Source: Acanthaster planci | Taxonomy: Eukaryota; Echinodermata; Asteroidea; Valvatida; Acanthasteridae | Reading direction: 5' to 3' | Length of the DNA: 33,516 bases | Assembly (NCBI RefSeq): GCF_001949145.1 | Contig: NW_019091359.1 | Location: 1,378,540-1,412,055, forward strand | In this document: piece after piece, positions 1 through 11,800 of the stretch | Layout: the number at the start of each line of letters is the position of its first letter | Position numbering within the stretch: the stretch's first letter is position 1 | Position numbers and translations under genes: made by a program | Notes under the pieces: generated by a model | Databases searched by the model: none | Told to the model about the DNA's origin: nothing | Seen by the model: only the letters and a program-made list of their open reading frames with translations

Positions 1-129
1 GGCATTGGTGCTAAGCAAAAGGTGGCATTAGCAAGTCTGGTGGTGGGTCCGTTCCCTGCTAGTGTCTACTTCCACTGGATAGAAGCTTGTGGAAGGAGAC
101 CATTAATGGTCAAGCTGACCTGGATGTAC
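1..129 (-). other. Start of intron 1 of the NIT1-like gene
   Basis: The sequence left of the donor at 129-128 continues as intron to the window edge. No acceptor or further nitrilase-like exon is visible. Confidence 0.55.
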
Positions 130-405
130 CTTGGCACCCATCTTGGCAGCACGTTGGACCAGATACGAACCGGCCCGGAAGTTGGCATCTTTGTCTGCGG
201 TGGCTGTCATCTGACACACGGCTGCCAGGTTGACGTCCTCACGGAACCCCTTCTCCACTTCTTCCATTGTAAAGAGTGCCCTCTGCTGTCGTTGCTGGCA
301 GACAATGGAAGCGATTGGGAGTTTCGGGTGAATAAATTTGGTACGTAGTGCTTTGCAGAGGAAGAGGTTTACAGATTTGACAAACATAGCAACAGCGGGC
401 CTCAA
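130..405 (-). CDS. NIT1: NIT1-like nitrilase-family hydrolase, first coding exon (partial gene)
   Basis: This exon reads leftward from an ATG at 405 for 92 codons and ends at a GT donor (129-128) in phase 0. Residues 59-92 contain an N-terminal nitrilase strand and helix (VNLAAVCQMTATADKDANF, then LVQRAAKMGAK) that match the start of animal NIT1, where the strand leads to the catalytic Glu of the Glu-Lys-Cys triad. That Glu and the rest of the enzyme lie beyond the left edge. Known NIT1 is a deaminated-glutathione amidase found in mitochondria and cytosol. Residues 1-46 are rich in Arg, Lys and hydrophobic residues and lack acidic residues, like a mitochondrial leader. Met7 (387) and Met47 (267) are alternative starts; Met47 would give a leaderless cytosolic form. 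The gene points away from the ankyrin gene. I am fairly sure of the family and less sure of NIT1 over NIT2. Confidence 0.72.
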
Positions 406-1004
406 TGATTACGATGAATACGATGACAGTTGTGGCTATGGAAATTTTTGTACCCGTGTGCTGGGACAACCATCACGACTTGAAGAAACTGGAAGAAAAA
501 GGTTGAACGGCAAAGAGCAAAGTTGATTAATAACAAAGCACTTGTAAATTTTGCCATGAACTGGTTCTACTTTTTTCAGTTATAAAACTTAAAGAGTTAA
601 GAGTGAAAATTGTTAAAGAATTTTTCTCCAAAGAGGTTGCTTTAATATCACCCTAAAGCTTTCCAAAAACCGTATATTTACCGATGTACATGTATGGTGC
701 CTTGAAAACTGGGCCTGTGATATTTATATGCTGACCATGGGCCGGGCCACTTTAAAAAATATGAAAGCATCGCTTGTTGCGTCGGATTTCAAGGCTACCA
801 ACAGGCGCTCAGGTACGGTTCAGGTTGTACCATACATAACTGGTTGGAAAGCTTCAGGGTGCTCATATAAAAGTCCAAACTCTGAGGAATACGCCGGTGT
901 ACGTAAAATTGTCAAGTCATTCTCATTTCAGAAGATATTAGGATTCAAAGTTTGTGACAATCCTGCAGTTTGGACTCCAGGCATTTAACTAGACGTGCCT
1001 TGAA

Positions 1005-1065
1005 GTAGGGCTATGGTGGCAACACAAACGAGACAAATTGTAAAAGAGAGCCACTACAGCCCTAC
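1005..1065. repeat. Short inverted repeat (hairpin)
   Basis: GTAGGGCTATGGTGGC at 1005-1020 pairs with GCCACTACAGCCCTAC at 1050-1065 at 14 of 16 positions, across a 29 nt loop. It may be the end of a degraded MITE. No flanking duplication was found. Confidence 0.4.
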
Positions 1066-1578
1066 GTGTGGGGCTAGCATGCATACATGCTCATCATTAG
1101 CTGGAATCTTGTTTTGTTTGGTTTCATCAAACCGCAAGTCAACAAACTTTTGTCAAACGGTGATGGATACATTGTACATCATGTATGTCACAAGTTCAAA
1201 AGGTAAAGTCTTTGTAGTAGAAAAATATAGACTTGCACAAGTAAACCGACAAAATTTAAAGAAAAAAAATTGCCTCAAATATTTTTAATGAATCTTCATA
1301 TGTTTATGGAAAAACACAAACACATTTTTATTCATAGCTTGGTGTGTACACTTCTAGGTTTTGAGAGCTGACTTTTGGTGCTTGATTTTCATATGTAAAA
1401 TTACTCATCAAAAATAAATCTTGACTTTTGGCGGTTAAAGCTAACGCATCTAAAGCTGTTAACTCTAGACCAATACAACACTAAACAACACTGTTACTGT
1501 TCAGTTCTTTTGTCCAATTTGTCTTTCATTTTAACATGTCTTTGAACAGTGGAAACACTAACGGTTGCAGGAAATTTT

Positions 1579-1596
1579 AAAATGGCGGCCATCTTG
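1579..1596. promoter_or_regulatory. Palindromic YY1-like site
   Basis: AAAATGGCGGCCATCTTG contains a YY1-type core (AAnATGGCGGC) on the top strand. It overlaps a second core (CAAGATGGCC) on the bottom strand. In animals such sites often sit close to transcription starts. Here it lies 1.1 kb upstream of the ANKRD26-like start codon, so it could mark an upstream promoter for either gene. Function is inferred from the motif only. Confidence 0.35.
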
Positions 1597-2677
1597 AAAA
1601 GACTAAAAAATATAAAAAGCCTGCTTCCTCTTTTTTTTTCAAAAATCCAGACAAGAAACATGTGTTTTTGCTTTAACTTCACCTTAAACCCGACTGTCTC
1701 TCGTACATTATTTTATAAGACACGTAAGACATCACAACAATCATGATAATGTCAATGTTTGCATGAAACCAAGAATTAAACATGTAATCCTGGTAATACA
1801 CTACCCCCAGATAGAAGTGTGGGTTGGTGGAGTGTGGGGTCCGACCATGCCGACGTCCGCCCAGCTCCCACGACATGCACGAACGTTCGTCAACTGACAT
1901 GAAGGGCGGCGGACGACAAAGCCCACAAGTTCTGGGGCATGTGGGGGGTTGTCACGCATGTCACGGCGTACATATTTTTACATAAAAAAATGCCAAAGTT
2001 TCAATTGATAAAACGCAGTTGATAAGCAAGCTCAGTGCAATACCAGACAAGTTTAAACAGTAAAACCATCTGGGAGTCGATAAATGAGACAACTTACCCC
2101 TGTTCAAAACACACATTCACCCACCCACACGTTGGTCTAAAACGTACATAATGTGTATACTGCACTGTACACGTACATTGTGCATAGAAGCCCCTTCTCC
2201 AAAACTCGGCTTCATCTTTCAGGCTGTCTTTAGCCTCGCAACGACGTACCCTAATAAAAGCAAATGGGAGAGTTAAAAAAATCCTTAACCACACAGTTTC
2301 TGTTTTTATTTCTATGGCCTTTCTGAAGCAAAAGATTTACGAGAATTCGGCCAAAATTGTCAAAGTCGAGATTTTCACCAGAGTCCATAAACAAAGCGCA
2401 CTTGAGATTTGAAAAATGTCTTTAGTCTTGTTTCCTTCTCGCTATATAATATTAAAAGTTTGCGCTTTCTAGTCTGTACCCACCCTTTATTGCATTCCTT
2501 AAAAGTTGAGCTTTTCAGGAGCTGGTCCACATACTCCATGGATTTAAGGATTTGCATTAGTGAATAAAGTACGAACAACCGAATTCTTCTCACAAAATCA
2601 AAACGAGGCTGTGTCGTTCACTAGGGACGCCACTTTGAATCGAAGGCCTTAATTTAGCTTCTCGAATTCGCTTTACA

Positions 2678-2692
2678 ATGCTGAAAGTATGA
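2678..2692 (+). promoter_or_regulatory. Four-codon uORF overlapping the ANKRD26-like start codon
   Basis: An ATG at 2678 encodes MLKV and stops with TGA at 2690-2692. The stop overlaps the main ATG (2689-2691) as ATGA. Both ATGs have A at -3. If the transcript start lies upstream, this arrangement could allow termination and reinitiation to set the level of the main protein. The transcription start is unknown. Confidence 0.45.
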
Positions 2693-2894
2693 AGAAAATT
2701 TTCAAAAGTGGTAAGGCGAAGGTGAAAGGTCCCGCCCCAGCGCCAACTGCTGATGCAGAATTCGATCCTCCAGGTTATTCAGTGAAAGAAAAGGACTTAC
2801 CGAAATTGCACAAGTCGGCCTGGGGCGGGGAGTTGGCGAAAGTGCAACAACTGAGCAAAAAGGGAGATGTCAATCAACTTGATAAAGAGAACAG
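2689..2894 (+). CDS. ANKRD26: ANKRD26-like exon 1 (residues 1-69)
   Basis: The exon starts at the ATG of MKKIF and ends at the donor GTAGGC in phase 2 (AG|A, Arg69). Residues 6-20 are basic and proline-rich. Residues 36-67 (KLHKSAWGGELAKVQQL) form a degenerate capping ankyrin repeat. The next upstream ATG in any frame encodes only the four-codon uORF, which supports this start. Confidence 0.87.
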
Positions 2895-5800
2895 GTAGGC
2901 CTAGGCCAGACTTGACCTGTTCGCTGTTGACATTGTGCTGGACTAACAAACAAATTAATAATTTTTGATTACAAATTTGGACATGTTGGGAGAACCATGT
3001 TAAATGACTTTAATTTAATAACTGGCATCACATAAGGATGGTTACATGGTAGTCGTGGTAGGCCAGTACAGAAGGCAGTACAGGCCCGAGTTAGGCTGGG
3101 GGGTGTGTTCCTTCCTCCATGGTTCGAATGAACCCTCCCCCGACTCACTTCTGAAATCTGAGTTCCGCTTGGGGGTGTTTTTTTTAAATTATATAATCAT
3201 GATAATCCAGTTTTAATTATAATTAATTAAAGCCGCTGCAGTGTCCATAAAAACTCTATGCTTCACTTGATAGCCATGACATGATAGCCTAATTAAGTAA
3301 ACAAAAGCTACCATTAATGTGCAATTCAAAAAATGGCACATTATCAGCCAGAGTGATCATGGTGATTTGAATTATTTAGGAATAAAGGCATGGTTTTTAG
3401 GATACAACATGAAGTTTGAAAATTTTGAATAAATTTAGGCAAGTGAATGTCATTGTGCATGTATGTCAGCCTCATGTCTGTGTTGGGAGCGATTGGTAGA
3501 TATGAGCAATTACTTGATCTTAGTGCATGATTGGACAATAATTCTTGCATTAGCCAATCGCCTGATTGCTTTCAAAAAGGGAAGTAAAATTGGAAAATTT
3601 CAGGCAGAATTGACTTTGAATCATGCAGAGCCTTCATGCAATGGGGCAGATCAGCTGATTGTGCCCGACATTTATATTTCCAATTTGTGTTTGGGGTTGT
3701 GTTTTGTTTCTAAGCTGCGTTCAGGTTTGTGAAATAGTGACCTAGCAGCAAACTCATCACTGACGAAATACGTTTTAGACAGACATGGCAGAAGATGGTC
3801 AGTGAGACAACATTCGTGACATTCATGTTACCTGCAGGTGTACGTGAGCTGGATGGGTAAAATACGCTGCCACTGTTCGACTACATGTCTCAAATACTTG
3901 TATACGATTCTGCAGTGGTTGAAATCGGGGATATCTCACAGAACATGTTCAGGACCTACATGTACACAGGGAGCAACAGGATCAGTCATTTCCAGGAAAT
4001 TTGAGGGAAAAACTGAGTCCAAAATTCTGGCACGCATATTGTAAAGAAGAGCAATGTTTTTCAAGCAGGACTTTATAAAAGTAAAATATACTTGTTGGAA
4101 TTTCCAGTCTAGAGTTTGTAATGTAGCTGTAAAGATCTCTTTGAACTTGTCTTTCTTCAGAACTGCTCTTCATTTGGCTTGTGCTCATGGCCACAAAGAG
4201 GTCGCAGCATTCCTGGTGTCAAACAAAGCTAAGCTGAACCTCTGCGACAATGACCAGCGTTCACCTCTTATGAAGGTACATGTACGTTGTACTTGTGACG
4301 GCATCAGGTTCAACCTGACGTCCTTGCCATTTGTGAAGTCCCCGACCCCTTTAAATGTGCAGGAAACCGATGACGTAATCTTCATACATTGTACGTGGGT
4401 ACGCTTAAATTTTTGAGCAGCATCGTCAAGCCCATCCTTGCAAAATCCTCCTAGACTATTTAATGGATTCAGTGGTATCTAGGAGGTTGAGGGCATTTCA
4501 TAGAAGGTACTGTACGTCACCTTTATTGCCATCTTCACTGGAGGTTTGGTCAGAAATTTGTTGGCTGTATTTGTCTCTGCTGCAACCAGTTTTTGAAATA
4601 AGTCCGAAATTTAAGGTTTCAAGTCACAGACTTTTGTGTCGTGTTGCTTCGACCCTCGTGCATTATTTTTACCATTGAAATCGGGTAATAGATGTTTCTG
4701 TTGAATTCCTTGGCTTTCAGCCCTTGGACCATGCATTTTGATTCAACCATACAAACAAGCAGGTTTGATTCTGTAGCTAACTGCCGGGGGGGAGACTTCT
4801 GTTATTTGAAGATGACGCCATTGTTTACTCTCCACCAATATGACCAAGATGTTTCTGCTTAATTTTTTTTTCAGTACGATCTGAGAGGATTGAGAGACAC
4901 AGTCGGCTACTGTGTAATTAAGGAATCAGAAAAAAAATTCCTCCAAAAGCTTAAATGTACATGTACCTTACATATACCTTCTGGTTGTATCTATACATGC
5001 ACTTTACTTTTGGGGATTTCATGTTGTACAATCACATGGTCAGTGCATCTTAAAGTTAACAATGAAGAGTTCGTCATGCATATTTGTAGCCGAACTCGGT
5101 CATCTTTGAAATGTCAATGCTGTCATGATGTGCACAGGCTGCCCAGGGTAACCATGTGGCTTGCTTGGAGACCCTTCTGAGGAACAAAGCAGACCCTAAC
5201 CTGGTGGACAAGGACGGCAATACTGCCCTGCACCTCGGTGCCCATGGGGGCTTTGTGGATGTCGTTCTCCTCCTGTTGAAGGGTGGGGCTATGGTCAATG
5301 CCCCCAACAAGGTGGGCCAACATTTTTTTGGTGTATCCAGAAAACCTTGTCCTGTGTTGCCGTCCAAGAAGATCTGTATTGAAAATTTCAGTTTCAGTGG
5401 AAGACTTCCAAATTTCACTGCCTCATATACAGTGGAGAAATGCATGTGCGTTTTGCATTGGTATGGTATTTCAAGATGTGGTTCTGACCAAATTAGGTAA
5501 CTTTTAATCCCATTTCAATTGATATTAAGAAACCATGGGATATATTGTATGGAGAAAATTATGACATTGCAGTTTAAAAATTTCCAATTTGCCTTCATGC
5601 ATGCCATAATGAAAATGTTTTACCTCTTCTCAACCAAGCATGGCTTTCCCAAGGCTAAACATAGTTACAGGTATTTGTCAATGGCAAAAAAGAAATCAAA
5701 ATTATTACCGAAACTTTCTGTCCGATGCAGGCAGGGACCAATTGGAATCTCTGTTTCCGTTACATGGTGTTTCGTTTATTTCTTAGAATGGAAGTACACC

Positions 5801-8800
5801 GTTGCACTTATGCACAGAGGCCAAGCAGGATGTCATGGCAGAGGTGTTGCTGGACAACGATGCTGATGTCAATGCAACAAACAACAACAACAGGTAAATG
5901 GGATGGAAATTGGGCAGGAACTTATAATGGGACTGCATGGCCCTTCACAAGTGCCAAGAGAAGGCACGCCACTGTGTGGGCATGGTCAGTTTTCAGCTGA
6001 ATGGGTACAAATCAGCAGCACCTTAACCTGAATGGGTTAGATTATATACCAGAAAACATTGAAAAATACCGAAAACCACCGGAAAACTACTGAAAAACAC
6101 AGGAAAGCTACGGAAAAAATACCGGAAAGCACTGGAAAACATCGTAAACACCAGAAAACCCCCTAAACACTAGAAAACACTGATATCACCGATAAACACC
6201 CTAAACACCGAAAAACACAGGAAAACTACCGGAAAATACCAGAAAACATCCTAAACACCGGAAAACACCGAAAAACCACCGAAAAACACCCTATACACCG
6301 AAAAACACACTAATTACCAGAAAAACCACCGAAAAACACCCTATTACCGGAAAACACCCTATACACCGAAAAACACACTAATTACCAGAAAACAACCTAA
6401 ATACCAGAAAACACCGAAACCAATTACAAACCAGAAGACCTTGAAACACCTGCCAACTGCTGGAAAACGTACAAAAACGAAAGTTATCAAATGCCGCCAA
6501 CCAAAAAAAAAGTCAAGAAAGCCCAACAGATGAACAGAAAGCACCTAACAGGTACTGTTAATCACCAGAGGATGGCCGAAAACCACCTGCCACCTTTTGG
6601 GAAGCCCCAAAACACATGAACTTGTGCTGTGAACTTCATGGTATTCAGCCCTTGGGTACGCATCTCACGTTCAAATTTCCTTTAACCACTTTGCAGACTG
6701 GCTTTTTACGAGTATCTTTTCACACCGCCCCTCTGATGTCAGAAATGGAACAACCGATTAACTTGAAAAAGAAATTATGTTTGGCTGTTGAATGAGTTAT
6801 GCACCAATCGTCTCCATATAGTTAGTTATGTCAAGTTTGATATGACTTAGAGAGATAGACTGTCATGTACACCAGTTGTTCAGTGTGTTCATTTTGATAT
6901 TCTGTTTTAACATAAAACTATTTTTTGTATATATGCTAACTGGATTAGCCCCCCTTTTTTCCTTTTTTTTTCCATGTGTGCATGTTGCTGTTTTTTTTTT
7001 CTTATGTGTTTTTTTTAGCTGTTTTGAAGTTGTATAAATTTGGGACGAGAATATCTGGTCCGAATCTGTATCGGGGGCAGAGAAGGCTACAAGGGGAGTA
7101 CATCAAAAATCATTACCTTCCACCGTTGCATACTTATTTCCTCAGTGATGAGGATACATCATCATCTGTCCTCGGGGAGTAAGTTTTTCAAGAAAGTCAA
7201 CCAGGAGTGTAATCAAGTAGTAACGTTCTTTGTTCGCTGTCTGTTGGTGACATTGCTCATCTCCCTAACGTTCTTTGTGATGTACCACGGACATACAGTA
7301 TGCTTGCTGCTCATATCAAACACTTCCCTTTAGGTATGAATGGTTGATCTGCAACCCTTCATTGTATGATTGCTTATAGTAAAAGAATGAATACACGAAT
7401 TTGGTCCAAAAGTGATAACATGATTCATTTCGATAGGCCTATTTGAAATCGCTTAGATATTAACAATTAATAGTGTTGCAGAAACACATTTGCTACGATC
7501 TGAGTTTGTTTTCCGAACATTCCATGCACTAGAGTATATGTCCGTGACATGCACGATCGGAAACATGGCAGATGTCTCCACATCGTTATCAACCTGACTG
7601 AAAAAGTGAAATATGTGAAATAGCTGAAAGGAACGTATAAACCTTGTCTGTTCCATTTCAGTGTAGTTTTCATGGTTGAGAGTCACCCATTCGCCTCAAG
7701 ACAGTAGTTTTTCTCTGTCTCCTCTTTGTATGAAAAACTCTTGACAGGCCCGCCAAACTTAGAAACAGTTAAGCTTCGGGCAAAATACAGGGAAGAATTC
7801 GCTTATAAGTGAAAGCCCTAGTAAAAAACAGCAGGCAAGCCGGAATTGTTACAGTAATAAAGTTTCTTGGTGAAAGAGGTTTTTTATTGGGGTTATTTTG
7901 CTGCGATTATTTAGTTTGGACAGATGATTGGCAGTTGCTCATTTAGCATTAAAATCATATCACTTTTTGGCTACAAAAAACACGTTTTACCAAGCAAAGT
8001 GATTTTGTGCATTTTCTCCACGAAATTGTGTGTGTTTTACAATGTCACATATTCACTTCATATATTTATTCTTTTAGATATGAAAGCGTAACATGTTTTA
8101 TTACGTAAATCCAACCAAATGAAATTTACATTAGGAAAAAATTTCAAAAGGCTTACAAAGTCAGCCTGTAACCGAACACGTCTTGCATAGGTCAAAATCA
8201 GGAAACACTTTTCAATGTGCCATGCACCGACTTGTAAAAGTGCATCATCGCAGTCTTCCCAGTATAATTGAATCAGAATCAGGTCGATGCAACATTAATA
8301 CTTCGGCCGTGCGTAAAATACGCGCTTTATATGTGGAACAAAATGTAACTCCATTTCTGTGGTCCACGTGAACGTGCCAAATCTGCTCGTGCATAAGGTG
8401 TTTTCTGGCGTTTAGGGTGTTTTCCGGTGTTCAGGGTGTCTTTTGGTGGTTAGGGTGTTTTCTGGTGTTTTGGGTGTTTTCCGGTGTTTAAGGGTGTTTA
8501 AGGTGTTTTTCGGTGTTTAGGGTGTTTTCCGGTATTTTTCAGTGTTTTCCAGTATATAGTAAAACCCACCTTAGTATGGGTACATTTGTTTGGGCAATGT
8601 GAGTACATGTACATATCACCATGCCCGTGTCTCTTTGAAATTGTTGAAGAAGCTCATGAAACACAAACAGTCGAAACCACTTCTTGGTTATGACAGCCAA
8701 CACTCACTCCTACAGAGTCAACCTATTATTGGAGTGGGCCTTTTGAGCCAAGTGTCTGATGAATGTGAACGAAATTGTAGAGCACTGGTTTGCAAATGAT

Positions 8801-11800
8801 GGTTCACTTTAGCTTAATAAAAATATCTCAAGAGAACTGAACCAGATTTCCAGTATCACGTTTTCTTTCTTTTTTAACAGGACTGCTCTGATGCTGGCAT
8901 GCCAATCGGACCAAATTGGTCTGGTCAAGTTGCTGTTGGAGCAGAAGGCAGACACTGAGATCAAGGACAGCAAGGGATGGACAGCCAATGACCAGGCCAT
9001 CATGGGAGGATTCCATGGGTACCGTATACGTTATTCCAGCAACCGGCATTAGATTCAATTATGGCAGTGGTATTGCACTCACTTGCAGGTGGTGTGCGGG
9101 CGTTATGTACCTCTTTGACCAATAGGGTATTTTAACTTGTTAAAGTGCTTGTACGCTCAAGTTTAAGACTCTGTCTGTGAGTTCGGCAATACTGCAGTAA
9201 TTTTCTTTCCTCCGATTAATCTAGAGATAGCTTCTCAGAACCTGGAATGTTTACAGTGTTCAGATTGGAATTATGCCTGGACTGAACACGCCTAAAACAT
9301 AATGATGTCGCACTTTGTATATATGCGCTTCTCTGAGGGGATCGATGGATGGCGTCCCATCTCGCTACTACTGCAAAGCCCAACATTATTGGGAACTAGG
9401 AACACTCGGTGTACCAATATGGGATCATTTAATTTAGCCTGTGTCCGAAACGGGCTTCCAGAGCTACGACAAGGACTATTGTCTACGCGTCTCCACGCAG
9501 TTGCAATGGAGTGAAAACCTAGACCTAGCTCTAGACAACAGATTCGGATGCAGCCCCAGATTCATGAAGGCTAATGGTCAGGGTCAATAACTTGGCTTTG
9601 ACTATAAATAACACATTGTCCTACAGAAATTGCCACTTGTACTCAAGTCAGGGTCTCCCCGTCTATTCAAGTGCGAGGCGGCCCGCTTCACTGATTTTAG
9701 TGATTACCTCAGGTTTTTCTGTTGAATTTTACCACCTCACACTTAAAATAGACAAAGATATATAAAAAAAAATAAATCAGTTTCAAATGGTTCAGAATGG
9801 TAAAGAGGTCTGACATAGCATACAAGATGGATTTATTTGAGAGCGGAAATTTGGAGTAAATGTACTGTTATACTCTGTAGAACTTTAAGCCTTGTTGAAA
9901 ACACTCGCTTTTGTTTTAGGCGCTTGAATTTGGGCAAAATTTGTTTGACCCCCTCAAACCTAACAGTACCCCAAGGGGAACCTTGACATAAGTACATTGT
10001 TTTTGCTACTCACACTCTTGAAAATGGACTTGTACCCATGCGCTTGTTGATGTACTAGCACTCAAGTGAAAATATTCCATGTACTCAGATTGAAGTACTC
10101 ACAGTTTTACTCATGCAGAAGTACTCATACTCACACTCATGGAAATGTACTTAATTACAGCTCTGACTAGTGGCTGCTGCTCTCTTACATTTTGAAATTT
10201 TGATTTGTAAAAATAATCACAAGTTATACCCTGTGTTTTTTATGAGAGACATATTTTGGATAACGTAGGCTGTTGCATACCTTGGTGCAGGTGTTCCCAT
10301 CTGATTGACGAGGCCAACTCGAGCCGACGTCCCAGGTCCGCCGTGGGCCGGCCTGGGTCCAGCATGTTTGGCTCCACAGGAGGCTCGGTGGGAGTGGGGC
10401 TTGGCTTCAGCCTCGGGGGAGCTGGTGCTAAGGATGAATTTGGTAAGCTAGGTTATCCTCTCGTTAGAAATGTTTGCACCGATTTCTTATTTTGTTCATA
10501 AGCCTGTCTTAAATTAGATTGGACAGAATAATGTATCATTGTAGACAATCAGATTTAATGCATCACATTTTCTGTTGTGATTATAAATTTGTGAAATGAG
10601 TATGAGTTTAGTTTCATTTATTCGCTGACAAAGATGATTTAGTCCTTCATCTCTTTTTGTCTCCAGATGATGACGAAGATGATCTTTCTATTGGAAAGTA
10701 AGTGGTTATTTGTGCTGTGTACATTCTGTTTGGCTATTAAAGTGACTTACACAGCATATCTGTATTGCAGAAAATATGCAGATACTGAGTGAATACAAAG
10801 CTACATGGCAATAAGTGATCATATCAATAATAATTAGATCCCAACAATCATTAAATTAATGCATCTTTTTATTTGAAGGGATTCCTTTGGGGATGATTCC
10901 TGGGCCGCTTCAGCTTCTGAAGTAGATGAACCTGTCAAACCTAAACCAAAGGTAAGGCAGAATTTCATGCCACAATACTTGAAAAGATGCCGTGATGGTT
11001 ACGATTCTCGGTAATCAGCCGGTTTGAACCCTTGTGAATGTCCAGCCACACATTTTAACCCCGCAAGTACTGGGGTGAGGGGAAAGAGTGATTTTCTCGG
11101 ATACATTTGCAATCGTTTCTTTGTGCTGAGCCTTTTGGAGTTTGCCGATCATGTCTTACAGTAGTTTCGACGCTAATTTTATGAAAAATTGAACACTCTC
11201 TCAAAACGCCCGTTTTTGGAAGTGCACAATGTCGTTCACAAGGTAAGTGCACTGATACACGTGAGGGCACGAGTCGTAATTGACCATGTAGCAACAAATC
11301 CTTTGTTGGATTGTCTTCAAACTTCCTAGATGTACTCATAAAGAATGTCTATATGCATGCCAAGTTTCAAGAGGATATGACATTGGAAAGCTCCCTATCA
11401 AAGGAGTAGGGAGGGGTGGGTTCAGCCCCCTTCCCTGCATGGCTGTGTGGTGGTTGCAAGAAACATAGCTCTTTTAGGGTTGAGGAATTCCAAGGTAATT
11501 GTCTTCAAGTGGCATCTTCTAGTTCTATTTAGAGACTGGTCATAAGAATTCTGGCAGTGCCTTTGATTGAGGAGGAAAGAAGCACAGCCTGAATGCTGAC
11601 AAAAATACACCAGAAGATTCAGTTATCAGTCAATTTTTCTGTGCANNNNNNNNNNNNNNNNNNNNNNNNNNNNNNNNNNNNNNNNNNNNNNNNNNNNNNN
11701 NNNNNNNNNNNNNNNNNNNNNNNNNNNNNNNNNNNNNNNNNNNNNNNNNNNNNNNNNNNNNNNNNNNNNNNNNNNNNNNNNNNNNNNNNNNNNNNNNNNN

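Larger units (their letters stand above)
406..2688. other. Intergenic region between divergent NIT1-like and ANKRD26-like genes
   Basis: These 2.3 kb separate two gene starts that point away from each other, so both promoters should lie here. I see no CpG-island-like block and no convincing TATA box. Short open frames such as 728-988 have no recognisable domain. Two items stand out and are listed separately: a hairpin at 1005-1065 and a palindromic YY1-like site at 1579-1596. Confidence 0.6.
6010..8575. mobile_element. Candidate foldback-type transposon with tandem-repeat arms
   Basis: The left arm (about 6034-6480) is a degenerate tandem array of CACCGAAAAA/CACCCTAAA-type units. The right arm (about 8395-8567) is the reverse complement of the same units. 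The outermost ends also match once inverted: left GGGTTAGATTATATACC, right GGGTTTTACTATATACT. The nonamer ATGGGTACA flanks the segment at 6001-6009 and 8576-8584. Long inverted arms built of tandem repeats with 9 bp duplications are typical of foldback elements; sea-urchin TU elements have similar arms. The 1.9 kb interior encodes nothing I recognise, so the copy would be non-autonomous. The left end just inside the nonamer does not pair well with the right, so the exact boundary is uncertain. Confidence 0.5.
5894..8880 (+). other. ANKRD26: Intron 4, carrying a candidate foldback element
   Basis: This intron is 3.0 kb, from donor GTAAAT to acceptor TTTTTTAACAG. Most of it is the inverted-arm element at 6010-8575. 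The remaining 100-300 nt at each side show nothing else. Confidence 0.8.

Noticed and set aside
728-988. 86-codon open frame in the intergenic region
   Set aside because: It has no recognisable domain, no splice or promoter support, and a length expected by chance.
8400-8560. Telomere-like TTTAGGG words
   Set aside because: They occur only inside the GGTGTTTAGGGTGTTTTCC-type array and are never in pure tandem, so this is not an interstitial telomere.
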